From Candidatus Udaeobacter sp. (GTDB lineage Bacteria; Verrucomicrobiota; Verrucomicrobiia; Chthoniobacterales; UBA10450), in assembly GCA_013372845.1 (NCBI GenBank), contig JAALOD010000009.1, forward strand, positions 1 to 52,330: 52,330 nucleotides of DNA. The letters run 5' to 3'. Shown in pieces: positions 1 to 7,437 of the stretch (position 1 is its first letter; every line of letters starts with the position of its first letter). A model generated the notes under the pieces. It did not search any database. It saw only the letters and a program-made list of their open reading frames with translations, and was not told the origin of the DNA. Both the position numbers and the translations under genes were made by a program.

Positions 1-22
1 GTCAAGGGACATACATCGACCA

Positions 23-412
23 TCACACTACTTGCGTTGCAATCCACCACGTGTTGCCAGCAGGATCCTTGACGCGGGCCCGGCGATCCGGGTCCTCCCC
101 TTTACGCTCGGGGGACTGCACCGAGACTCCACCGGCCTCGAGGGCTCGGTGGTAAGTCGTGTCCACATTGTCCACGTAGACATGCAGGTGTGCCGGAACC
201 GGAGGCCAATTCTCTCCAGCGTCGCCGATCATCACGACTGTGTCCCCAATCCGCACTTCAGCGTGCATGATCGAGCCGTCAGGCATGTCATAGCGCCGCA
301 GTTCACGAGCCCCGAATGCCTTCTTAAGGAAGTCGATGACCTGCTGGGCGCCGGCGGCAATCAGGTATGGTGAGACGGTGGAGTAGCCTTCCGGCTTGAA
401 TGAAATAGCCAT
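23..412 (-). CDS. VOC-superfamily (PhnB/glyoxalase-like) protein
   Basis: The 129-residue product has the fold signature of the vicinal-oxygen-chelate superfamily, PhnB/YdcJ-like branch: an N-terminal TVSPYLIAAGAQQVIDFLKKAFGA helix-strand unit and a C-terminal RRARVKDPAGNTWWIAT strand typical of this branch. Such proteins are small cytosolic dimers; many have no known substrate. The usual third and fourth metal-ligand positions are not obvious, so catalysis cannot be claimed. The whole ORF is inside the window, reading out towards its left edge, and starts at ATG just before a short AT-rich gap. It is separate from the pgeF gene downstream in the window. Family assignment is confident, substrate unknown. 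Confidence 0.85.
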   Translation of the reverse strand: MAISFKPEGYSTVSPYLIAAGAQQVIDFLKKAFGARELRRYDMPDGSIMHAEVRIGDTVVMIGDAGENWPPVPAHLHVYVDNVDTTYHRALEAGGVSVQSPERKGEDPDRRARVKDPAGNTWWIATQVV

Positions 413-495
413 ATCGGTGTTAAAAAATAGTTGAAGTGTTTACCATCTAACGAGAAAGAGACGAATATTCGTAATCAAAGGCGAATATTTTTCGC

Positions 496-1179
496 CTAAT
501 TCGCGATCGTCGGATTGAGTCCAATCAACGCAAGCATGCGGCCGGTTTTTCCTTTTTCAGCGCGGTACGAATAGTAACGGTCCAGATCACAGGCGGTGCA
601 TACAGCTGGATCGTGAATTTCCTTCGCGCCAAGCGCGCGACATTGTCGGACAATTTGGGCGGCGAAATCGACCTCGTAATGTGGCGGGCGAATGCAGGGG
701 CTGAGTTGAACGATCATGTTCGCGGGATCGGAGCCGAAGCGATCAATCATTTTTTTGATTGCGTTGGGAACGACGCCGAGCTCGGTGCCTTTGCGACCGG
801 AATGAACCAGACCGATAGCCGGCGTTTTTGGATCGACAAGGTAAACCGCGCAGCAGTCGGCGACGTAAACGCCGAGCACGATTCCTTGTTGATTAGTGAT
901 GATGCCATCGCAGCCGGGGAAAAGTTTGTCATCGCAGCCGACACAGCCTGTAGCATCGACAATTCCGATTTTATCTCCATGAATCTGTTGGGCGGTGAAT
1001 ACGGGCCAATCGCCGACGCCGATTGCATTCCGAATTTCCCGGTGCGCCGCATCGAGCCTGTTCAGCACTTCGACTTTATCATGCGACACGTCGATGCCTG
1101 GAATTCTCTGCGCAAAAGCGTGACGACAGATTCTGATCGCGCTAAGCGCGGTAAACTGCTCGAACGGAGACTGCATCAT
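496..1179 (-). CDS. pgeF: YfiH/LACC1-type purine nucleoside phosphorylase (polyphenol oxidase family)
   Basis: The protein carries the three metal-binding stretches of the YfiH/PgeF family in order: QQIHG, ADCCAVYLVDP and GLVHSG, supplying the His-Cys-His zinc/copper site, then SPCIRPPHYEV near the C-terminus. Members phosphorolyse or deaminate purine nucleosides, and YfiH of E. coli is reported to act in peptidoglycan quality control. The usual VHAGWRGT motif here reads VHSGRKGT, a local deviation beside the third ligand. The ORF track begins 12 codons earlier at 1215. I prefer the ATG ATG pair at 1179/1176 because the homologous region begins right after it. The next gene upstream is tolC, separated by a hairpin repeat. 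Confidence 0.85.
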   Translation of the reverse strand: MMQSPFEQFTALSAIRICRHAFAQRIPGIDVSHDKVEVLNRLDAAHREIRNAIGVGDWPVFTAQQIHGDKIGIVDATGCVGCDDKLFPGCDGIITNQQGIVLGVYVADCCAVYLVDPKTPAIGLVHSGRKGTELGVVPNAIKKMIDRFGSDPANMIVQLSPCIRPPHYEVDFAAQIVRQCRALGAKEIHDPAVCTACDLDRYYSYRAEKGKTGRMLALIGLNPTIAN

Positions 1180-1232
1180 TGCTCGAAGTTCAAAATCCCA
1201 AAAACCAAATCGCAACCCGCGATTGTCATCCT

Positions 1233-1298
1233 GAGCGGAGCAAAGGATCTCTTTTTGTTTTTCTGGAAGGCGTTGACCCGAGATGTTTCGCTCCGCTC
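1233..1298. repeat. Inverted repeat, dispersed-hairpin type
   Basis: GAGCGGAGCAAAGGATCTC at 1233-1251 is an imperfect inverted match (about 15 of 19) to 1280-1298. The element fills most of the gap between pgeF and tolC. The 'cctgagcggagc..aaggatctc' wording is one I recall as a dispersed intergenic element in soil bacterial genomes. It may form a transcript hairpin behind tolC. Confidence 0.5.
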
Positions 1299-1375
1299 AA
1301 CATGGTAGCGCGAAAGGCATCTACGTTGTTGGAAATCTAAGCCTTCTCCATCGCCTGGAATTTGGACTTTGAGGC

Positions 1376-3001
1376 TTATTTGGAATTTGAAGTTCGGGAT
1401 CTTCCAGTCCGAATTCGCGGCCCGTCATCGTCACTTTGCTTTGGCTTTCCTTCCGCGTCCACGCCAGTGCCGGTGTAATAGGTCTTTGTTTTCGTGGCGC
1501 GCGGCGCGAGATCAGCAAACATCTCTTGGTACGTGCTCTGCGCGCCCGTGGCGCGATCGAATTCTGCCAACGACGAGTTATATCCGAATAGCGCTTGCAG
1601 GCGCGTCGATTGCGCGGTGAGCAGCTGCACCTGGGCATTGAGCACATCCAATTGAACTCCCGCGCCCGCATCCAGACGCGCCTTGGCCAGACGCAACGCC
1701 TCGTCGGCGAGCTCGACGTTTTTCTCCTGGCTTTTAACCAGCTCCTCGTTTTGCTGCAGATTTGAGTAGGCTTGTTGAATTTCCAGTTCCACCTGCCGAA
1801 CGTCATCGTCGTACGTGATCTTGGTTTCGGAAAGCAGAGCGCGCTGTTGTATGACCTGGCCAGCGATCGCGCCGCTGTCCCAGATCGGCAGGCTGCCCTG
1901 GACCAGTGCGAGCCACCCTTTTGAAATATCGTGCCAGCTGGAATTGACGGGTGAACTAACCCATTCGGCGCCGCCCGTTGTGGTGATGGCGGGGAGCCAC
2001 TGGCCTGCTGTCGCGCGTACTTGTTGGAGCTGGTTCAATACGTTTGCCCGCGCTTGTTTGAGAAACGGTCGCCGCTCCTTTCCCATCTCGATCGCGTCGG
2101 CCAGGTTAATGGGTCGCGGGATGTATGGCATTTCACCTAGCGCTTCCAAGGGCGGATTTTCACCGCGTCGTGGCTGGAAGTACAGACCGAGTGTCCTGGC
2201 CAGTTGCAACTTCGATATTCGCAAATTGTTCTGCGCGGTAATCAGTAGCGGAAGTTGGTTGTAATACGCCACCTCCGCTTGTAGCACGTTGAAGCGCGGA
2301 ACTGTTCCCGCTTCGAAGCGGTTCTGCTGGTCCTTTAACTGAGCGTCCAGAAGCTCCACCGATTGCTGGTTCACCTTGACGAGCTCGCGATTGACGATGA
2401 TCTGATAAAACTGCGTTTTCACTGTGGCGATCAGTTGGTCCAGAGTATTGCGAAACGCGAAGTAGGCGCTGTCGCGCTGAAAAAACGTGCCCCGGATCTG
2501 ATTGAAAGTTGTGCCGTTAAAAATGAGCTGCCTCCCGAGAACGGAGATGTTGTAGGACACATCGCTTAGCTCAGTAGCCGTAACGCCTGGGGTTGGCGAC
2601 GGATCTGCCACCTGCGATCGCGGCGAGTTAACAAGCGCCGCGGCCCCGGTGCTGGTCCCCGGCGAGGTACCACCCGTCGTTGTACCAGTCGTGGTGCTTG
2701 ATCCGAATATGCGGGCGCCACTCAGATTTGGATCAATCCATTCAAATTCCGCGTTCGCGTTGACCTGTGGCAGGGCCTGCGCGCGGACCTGAATGATCAC
2801 GCCTTTGGTGCGCTTGATCTCCTGTTCCGCGTTGAGGAGAGTCGGATTCTGTTGGAGCGCCGTGAGGATCGCCTGATCAAGGGTAAACGTGGGAACCTTG
2901 CCGGAGTTGCCCCCGGAACCTGTTCCGGTGCCTGCAATGGTCGGTTGCCCAAGCAGGGCAAACGCTGCAATAATCGCGAGAGAAAAGAAAAAGTTTCGCA
3001 T
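1376..3001 (-). CDS. TolC-family outer membrane efflux protein
   Basis: The 541-residue precursor starts with a clear signal peptide (MRNFFFSLAIIAAFALLGQ) and contains two copies of the TolC/OEP repeat. Each copy has long helical stretches such as LDAQLKDQQNRFEAGTVPRFNVLQAEVAYYN and ADEALRLAKARLDAGAGVQLDVLNAQVQLLTAQ, with the characteristic R-x-x-x-G-x-x-x-x-x-x-x-L pattern. It would form a trimeric channel across the outer membrane and periplasm for tripartite efflux or type I secretion. No inner-membrane pump or adaptor lies beside it, so its partner is elsewhere. A MarR-family gene lies 96 bp upstream in the same direction and is the obvious candidate regulator. The last 35 residues are charged and low in complexity. 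Confidence 0.9.
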   Translation of the reverse strand: MRNFFFSLAIIAAFALLGQPTIAGTGTGSGGNSGKVPTFTLDQAILTALQQNPTLLNAEQEIKRTKGVIIQVRAQALPQVNANAEFEWIDPNLSGARIFGSSTTTGTTTGGTSPGTSTGAAALVNSPRSQVADPSPTPGVTATELSDVSYNISVLGRQLIFNGTTFNQIRGTFFQRDSAYFAFRNTLDQLIATVKTQFYQIIVNRELVKVNQQSVELLDAQLKDQQNRFEAGTVPRFNVLQAEVAYYNQLPLLITAQNNLRISKLQLARTLGLYFQPRRGENPPLEALGEMPYIPRPINLADAIEMGKERRPFLKQARANVLNQLQQVRATAGQWLPAITTTGGAEWVSSPVNSSWHDISKGWLALVQGSLPIWDSGAIAGQVIQQRALLSETKITYDDDVRQVELEIQQAYSNLQQNEELVKSQEKNVELADEALRLAKARLDAGAGVQLDVLNAQVQLLTAQSTRLQALFGYNSSLAEFDRATGAQSTYQEMFADLAPRATKTKTYYTGTGVDAEGKPKQSDDDGPRIRTGRSRTSNSK

Positions 3002-3097
3002 AGAGGCTTGGCGATTAGATGCGCGGACAGCAGCGCGCGGATTTAACGCCCGCCATTTTATCGGAGTCTGATAACACTGTCGCTGGGTAAGTGAAAA

Positions 3098-3610
3098 TCA
3101 TTTCGATTGGCAATAATCGTAAATTTTAGTGTAGATCTGCAACCACGCTTTTTGCTCATCGCGGGTGAGGTGTTCCAAAACCTTCATTAGATTGCCAACC
3201 ATTTCTTCGCGAATTCGCCGGACGAGCGCGGACCCCTTCGGCGTAATGCAGACCATTACCTTGCGCCGGTCGTCTCGCGCAACCGAGCGCACCACGTAAC
3301 CAAGATTTTCAAGGCGCGCCACCAAGCCGCTGGCAGCGGCGGTGGTATGCCCCATTTTCTTCGCAATCGCAGACATAGTGAGGACTTCTTTTTGATCGAG
3401 GAACGCGAGAAGAAAAAACTGCACGAAGGAGACGTTGCCAGGCGCGAGTTCCTTACAGAGACGCAACAAGAAACAGCGCTGCATCTCCAGAACGAAGTGG
3501 GAAAGTCGTTCCGCATCCGCACGAATTTGATCGACCGGATTTCGTGCAAACGCGGTGAGCATTCCAGTATTCAAGCCGAGTAAGCTAGAAATGCGGGCAT
3601 GGCCTGTCAA
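3098..3610 (-). CDS. MarR-family transcriptional regulator
   Basis: This is a 170-residue winged-helix protein. The recognition helix region reads LTMSAIAKKMGHTTAAASGLVARLENLGYVVR and is followed by the wing sequence ARDDRRKVMVCITPKG, the standard MarR layout with DxR in the wing. Flanking helices would form the dimer interface. It sits between moeA (23 bp upstream) and tolC (96 bp downstream), all on the minus strand. By analogy with MarR-TolC pairs it probably represses its own transcript and the efflux gene. An internal ATG at 3562 (MLTAFARNP) is an alternative start. The ligand cannot be predicted. Confidence 0.88.
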   Translation of the reverse strand: MTGHARISSLLGLNTGMLTAFARNPVDQIRADAERLSHFVLEMQRCFLLRLCKELAPGNVSFVQFFLLAFLDQKEVLTMSAIAKKMGHTTAAASGLVARLENLGYVVRSVARDDRRKVMVCITPKGSALVRRIREEMVGNLMKVLEHLTRDEQKAWLQIYTKIYDYCQSK

Positions 3611-3633
3611 CCCGCTCCGGGCACGAGAATTGG

Positions 3634-4815
3634 TTAATCCCAGGTTTGAACATCGACAATTTCACCTGCTCTTAACGACTCACCTACAGCAATGCGCAAC
3701 AGCGCGTTTGACTGGCTCAACCCAAAAAGCGCATGCGATTCCTGGCGCCCGACGGGCACGAATGTTCCGTTCTCGATTCTGCCGCGAACGTAGTGAGGGC
3801 GATCGCCTTCGTTCGCGAGATCGGCGGTCAATCTTGCCGATGCTTTCGGCAGATTGAGGTTGTTCGCGCCCATCATTTTCAAGATCGCCGGATGCACAAA
3901 CTGCAGAAAAGTTACAAACGCTGACACAGGATTTCCTGGCAAACCGAATACAGCACATCCACTGGCTTCACCGAAAAGAAATGGTTTCCCTGGTTTAATG
4001 GCCACACGCCAGATGTCGATCTTGGCTCCGAGCGCGCGTAACACTGCCTGGACCAGGTCATGCTCGCCGACTGAGACGCCACCGGTAATAACAAGGATAT
4101 GACTTTTGATTCCGCGCTGGATCGCTTGGATCAATCGTTCGCGGTGGTCGGGGCAATGTTCGGCTGATTTCACGGATGCACCGCAATGTTGCACCAGAGC
4201 CTGAAGCAATGCCGAATTGCTGTCGTAGATTTGCCCCTGATCGAGCTTACTTCCTGGCGTGACGACCTCGTCGCCAGTAGAAACGATTGCTGCGTTTACC
4301 TGGCCGCCGACTGTCACATCAGCAAAACCCTGAGACGCCAGAAGAGCAATCGTCGTCGTACGAATCCTTTCGCCGCGGCCGAGAATTTTCTGGCCTTCCG
4401 CTAAATCGCAACCGCGCCGCCGAATGAATTCACCGGGATGGACGTCCACATTCACCACGATCTCGCCCCCTTCGCGCGTCGCGTCTTCCTGCATGACAAC
4501 CGCGTCCGCGCCGGCAGGTATCGGCGCCCCTGTGAAAATCCGAACCGCATCGCCAGGAGAAATCCGGAGCTGCCGATCCACGCCAGCCGGCTGCTCACCG
4601 ATCACTTGCAATCGCGCTCCTTTTTTGGATGAGCTGGCCACGATGGCATAGCCGTCCATGGCTGAATTATCGAAAGCCGGCAACGACAACCCTGCGACAA
4701 CACTACGTGCGCTGAAACAGCCCAGCGCGCCCGAAAGCGGGACTGTTCGTTCCGGCGTGGGACTGACCGCTTCCAAAATGCGATTGCGCGCTTCTTCCTC
4801 GCTGATCATCGCCAA
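3634..4815 (-). CDS. moeA: Molybdopterin molybdenumtransferase MoeA
   Basis: At 393 residues the protein has standard MoeA length and motif order: PAFDNSAMDGYA in domain I, IFTGAPIPAGADAVVMQE, then the MPT-binding domain III with STGDEV, ITGGVSVGEHD, KPGKPFLFG and FGLPGNPVSAFVTF, and a C-terminal beta domain. It inserts molybdate into adenylylated molybdopterin in the cytosol to form Moco. No other Moco genes are adjacent, but a MoeB-like/rhodanese gene lies about 20 kb away. The gene may be first in a run with the MarR gene. The ATG follows a short dispersed AATCAGCAATCAGCGATTGGCAATCAGCAAT-like stretch. Confidence 0.95.
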   Translation of the reverse strand: MAMISEEEARNRILEAVSPTPERTVPLSGALGCFSARSVVAGLSLPAFDNSAMDGYAIVASSSKKGARLQVIGEQPAGVDRQLRISPGDAVRIFTGAPIPAGADAVVMQEDATREGGEIVVNVDVHPGEFIRRRGCDLAEGQKILGRGERIRTTTIALLASQGFADVTVGGQVNAAIVSTGDEVVTPGSKLDQGQIYDSNSALLQALVQHCGASVKSAEHCPDHRERLIQAIQRGIKSHILVITGGVSVGEHDLVQAVLRALGAKIDIWRVAIKPGKPFLFGEASGCAVFGLPGNPVSAFVTFLQFVHPAILKMMGANNLNLPKASARLTADLANEGDRPHYVRGRIENGTFVPVGRQESHALFGLSQSNALLRIAVGESLRAGEIVDVQTWD

Positions 4816-4880
4816 TCACTTCAATCAGCAATCAGCGATTGGCAATCAGCAATTCTTCGCGATATTCTCGCTCTGCTTTT

Positions 4881-4968
4881 GGTGAGGTGGCTGAGTGGTC
4901 GAAAGCAGCGCTTTGCTAAAGCGCCGTAGCCCAAAAGGCTACCGAGGGTTCGAATCCCTCCCTCACCG
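4881..4968 (+). tRNA. tRNA-Ser (anticodon GCT)
   Basis: The gene folds as a class II tRNA. Acceptor GGTGAGG pairs with CCTCACC, and the D arm is GCTGAGTGGTCGAAAGC. The anticodon stem GCGCT/AGCGC encloses loop TTGCTAA with anticodon GCT at 4915-4917. The long variable arm is GTAGCCCAAAAGGCTAC and the T arm is GAGGGTTCGAATCCCTC. The discriminator is G, as expected for serine, and CCA is not encoded. It reads AGC/AGU codons. Confidence 0.97.
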
Positions 4969-5229
4969 GTTCCCTCGTGAGAAGCGCAAGCTCTCAGATT
5001 GAATAACATTTTTGCATATTCTCCCTACGCAAAGGGAAAGATTGTGAACGTGAGCGTCTTCACGCATGGCGAAGTCGCGTTTTGTCCGTACACCGGCAGA
5101 AAGTTTCGCGCGCCATAAAACACGTTGTTCGGTTTGCATTAGCTCCAGAGCGACGGACGCGCGGCGGGTTTATCGCGTCCGGAAAAGTAACGGAAACGTT
5201 TCTTTTGTTGGCCTTAAGAGGATTGGATT

Positions 5230-5559
5230 ATGAGCCATATGGAAACCATGCGTACCGAACAGAACAGCCTTGGGTTGGTCGAAGCGCCATCAGACAAACT
5301 TTTGGGGGATGCAAACAGCCGGATGGAAATGTCCTCCACCCCTGCTCAGGACGTTTATGAGATCCGCCCCCGTAAGGACCGGAACGGCTTTGATCTAATT
5401 AGCGATCGCCTCCGACGCGGCCCAATCTGGTATGCAGGACCCGATGCAGTTCGCAACGCGGTCGCATTCGCGAAGTACCGTTCTCTCTCGCGTTCACGCT
5501 GGGCGATCATCCGGGTGTTCAATGAAGCGGGCAAAGTAACCGAGATACACGAGCAATAG
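5230..5559 (+). CDS. Small conserved protein of unknown function (YEIRPRKD type)
   Basis: The 109-residue product has a core reading YEIRPRKDRNGFDLISDRLRRGPIWYAGPDAVRNAVAFAKY and ending RVFNEAGKVTEIHEQ. I recognise this from memory as a small recurring protein of soil Verrucomicrobia and Acidobacteria, probably an alpha-beta DUF2188-like fold. The first 40 residues are variable and polar. The start at ATG 5230 is well supported by AAGAGG at 5216-5221, eight bases upstream. No function is known. It stands alone between tRNA-Ser and an SDR gene, so context gives no help. Confidence 0.75.
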   Translation: MSHMETMRTEQNSLGLVEAPSDKLLGDANSRMEMSSTPAQDVYEIRPRKDRNGFDLISDRLRRGPIWYAGPDAVRNAVAFAKYRSLSRSRWAIIRVFNEAGKVTEIHEQ

Positions 5560-5653
5560 GGGGCGATTCTAAAAGCAGTGGGCGGCTACCGATCGACGAT
5601 TGATTCTACCGGGGGAAAGTGCGAGTAATCGTCCAAGCCGGAAGAATCTCACC

Positions 5654-6397
5654 ATGGGCGCGTTGACCGATAAAGTGGCACTCATCACCGGCGGTAGCAC
5701 TGGCATCGGCTTTGCCACTGCGCAGCAGTTCGTCGCCGACGGCGCGTACGTATTCATCACCGCGCGACGGCAAAAGGAGCTCGATCAAGCAGTGAGCACG
5801 ATCGGCAAGAACATCACCGGCATCGTGGGCGACGTGTCCAAGCCCGCCGATCTCGACCGCATCATGGCGACCATCGAAAAGCAGAAGAAGCACCTTGACA
5901 TCCTGTTTGCCAACGCCGGGGTCGCCACCTATCAGCGCCTGGGCGAGATCACTGAGGAGGAATTCGATCGCCACTTCAACATAAACGTCAAGGGGGCGCT
6001 GTTCAGCGTGCAAAAAGCGTTGCCGCTCCTTCGCGACGGCGCGTCGATCATCTTGTGTTCTTCGGTGGTTGGCTCGAAGGGGCTGGGAAACAACAGCGTC
6101 TACAGCGCCACGAAGGCTGCGTTGCGATCGTTCGCGCGCACCTTCACTACCGATCTCAAGGAGCGGAAGATTCGCGTCAACGTGGTCAGCCCAGGGGCGA
6201 TTAAGACGCCCGGTCTGGAGAATCTTGCTGGTGCGTCGGGCGACAAACTGGAAGCGTTGTTCGCCAACACGGTGCCACTCGGCCGGATTGGGCGCCCCGA
6301 AGAGATCGCCAAAGCGGTGTCGTTCCTCGCTTCGGATGCCGCCAGCTACATCACAGGCGCCGAGTTATTCGTCGACGGCGGGTTCGCACAGGTGTGA
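5654..6397 (+). CDS. SDR-family oxidoreductase
   Basis: This is a classical short-chain dehydrogenase of about 247 residues. It has the cofactor motif TGGSTGIG near the N-terminus, NAG at the centre, the catalytic Ser (SSVVGSKG) with Y-x3-K in YSATKAAL, and the C-terminal ASYITGAELFVDGG. An Arg soon after strand 2 (FITARRQ) suggests NADP(H). The substrate is unknown. The closest type by wording is the generic 'glucose 1-dehydrogenase / 3-oxoacyl reductase-like' SDR. I start it at ATG 5654 rather than the TTG at 5600 of the ORF track, because homology begins at MGALTDKVALITGG. Its 3' end overlaps a convergent gene fragment. Confidence 0.9.
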   Translation: MGALTDKVALITGGSTGIGFATAQQFVADGAYVFITARRQKELDQAVSTIGKNITGIVGDVSKPADLDRIMATIEKQKKHLDILFANAGVATYQRLGEITEEEFDRHFNINVKGALFSVQKALPLLRDGASIILCSSVVGSKGLGNNSVYSATKAALRSFARTFTTDLKERKIRVNVVSPGAIKTPGLENLAGASGDKLEALFANTVPLGRIGRPEEIAKAVSFLASDAASYITGAELFVDGGFAQV

Positions 6398-6693
6398 TGC
6401 TGCAATGCGGAGCGCCGGCGCGTGCGCGTCGGGATGCCGCCCGGAACACACACGTTACCCTGCCACGGTGCTAATCGGTCGTCCGGGATGATCTCTGACG
6501 GCACAGGCCAACCCTGCTGCAAAATCATGCCTGCAGGCAGCGTGATCGTATCGCCGTTCTGCGCCAGCGTGTCGTGGATGGACTGAAGGTTTATTGACGA
6601 ACCATCGGAATCATAAACCGCTGCGAGCGCGGAAAACCCGTTCCAGATGAGGATAACGATGGCGCCTTTGCAGAGCGTTTGATATTTACACAT
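6346..6693 (-). pseudogene. Truncated N-terminus of a secreted beta-helix-type protein
   Basis: The 115-residue ORF begins with a signal-like segment (KGAIVILIWNGFSALAAV) and then YDSDGSSINLQSIHDTLAQNGDTITLPAG. That phrase is the opening of large right-handed beta-helix/pectate-lyase-like surface proteins in Verrucomicrobia (recalled from memory). Those proteins normally continue for several hundred residues. Here the reading departs after about residue 55 into basic, low-complexity sequence and stops inside the 3' end of the convergent SDR gene. The 52-bp overlap and the missing helix repeats suggest a deletion that fused the gene start to foreign sequence. A short functional secreted peptide cannot be excluded. 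Confidence 0.45.
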
Positions 6694-6738
6694 GGTTTCT
6701 CCCTATGTCCCCATTCGGACGAACTTGCTTCAATGGAC

Positions 6739-6769
6739 GCTAATGTCAGCATTAGCCGACAATATTGTC
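6739..6769. promoter_or_regulatory. Two adjacent palindromes, candidate operator
   Basis: GCTAATG-TCAG-CATTAGC (6739-6756) is a perfect 7-bp inverted repeat. It is followed one base later by the perfect 12-bp palindrome GACAATATTGTC (6758-6769). They also yield TGTC/GACA half-sites at 6744, 6758 and 6766. They lie between the divergent beta-helix fragment and the putative ribbon-helix-helix gene, where a repressor would be expected to bind. Confidence 0.5.
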
Positions 6770-6903
6770 AATCGTAGTCTATGGATTTTTTCGCGCGAAA
6801 TTCACGGACGGGACCAGTCAGTCCCCCCGCCACCTTCGGGAAAATCTTCCATTTCATGCAAAATATGACGTACCTTCAGCCTCGCGTTTCCGTAGATGTT
6901 AGT

Positions 6904-7203
6904 ATGAGAAAGATTCAGGGACTCCCCAAGCTGGCCGACATGAAGAAGGATGCGCGCCTGACGATACGAATTCCGAAGGAATTAAAAGACAGGATCGAGG
7001 GGATCGATCGAATCTATGGCGTCGCGTTGCCCAAGATCGCAAATGAATGCCTCAAGGCATTTTGCGAGTACGTAGAACAAAAGAAACAGACGCCAACTTT
7101 CCCACTAAGCATTGGCCCATACTTACCCGGCGCCAAGGCGCCTTACCAAGGTTCAGCTCGCGCGCGCCGCGAACTTCGAAACGGTAACCGGCACAGAATA
7201 TAG
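6904..7203 (+). CDS. Putative ribbon-helix-helix-like DNA-binding protein
   Basis: About 100 residues starting MRKIQGLPKL. The segment KKDARLTIRIPKELKDRIEGIDRIYGVALPKIANECLKAFCEYVEQ has a basic strand with alternating residues (RLTIRI), then two helices separated by a short turn. That is the CopG/Arc/MetJ ribbon-helix-helix arrangement. The C-terminus is basic and probably disordered. The ORF track extends 41 codons upstream. I chose ATG 6904, and ATG 6940 (MKKDARL) is also possible. Tandem palindromes 135-165 bp upstream could be its own operator. No toxin partner is adjacent, so an antitoxin role is not supported. Confidence 0.5.
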   Translation: MRKIQGLPKLADMKKDARLTIRIPKELKDRIEGIDRIYGVALPKIANECLKAFCEYVEQKKQTPTFPLSIGPYLPGAKAPYQGSARARRELRNGNRHRI

Positions 7204-7360
7204 GAAAGTTACCGTCTCACGACCCCAGCGAGGCTTTTCCCCTATATATAAAGGAGACGCGCCGACCAGCCGTCGTGGTCTGTGGAGCTGTGTCTTGTAA
7301 TCCGACGTTGAGCGCCCGCGACGCCGCGGCCTCTCGACTCGCTGTGGTCCGCAACTGCGG

Positions 7361-7421
7361 GACGAAGGCGGGTTGGCGAAGACGGGCCCGCCACGCCGGA
7401 GCCTTGGCGAAGGCGGGTTGA
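7361..7421. repeat. GC-rich dispersed hairpin repeat
   Basis: GGGTTGGCGAAGACGGGCCCGCCACGCCGGAGCCTTGGCGAAGGCGGG contains CCCGCC (7387-7392) pairing with GGCGGG (7412-7417) and an inner GCC/GGC pair. Its reverse strand would translate as PAFAKAPAWRA, a phrase I recall from shadow ORFs across soil Verrucomicrobia. It ends about 17 bp before the dehydrogenase start. The rest of 7204-7437 contains only GC-rich sequence and a CCCTATATATAAAGG stretch that may be promoter-like. Confidence 0.55.
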
Positions 7422-7437
7422 GCGTTTAGACTCTCGC

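Noticed and set aside
613-1308. 231-aa plus-strand ORF opposite pgeF
   Set aside because: It is antisense to a protein with complete family motifs and has no recognisable domain of its own.
5082-5360. 92-aa ORF upstream of and overlapping the YEIRPRKD gene
   Set aside because: No ribosome-binding site, no recognisable motif, and the overlapping frame at 5230 has a good AAGAGG site and conserved core.
6904-7203. RHH gene as antitoxin of a toxin-antitoxin pair
   Set aside because: No toxin-like ORF is adjacent on either side.
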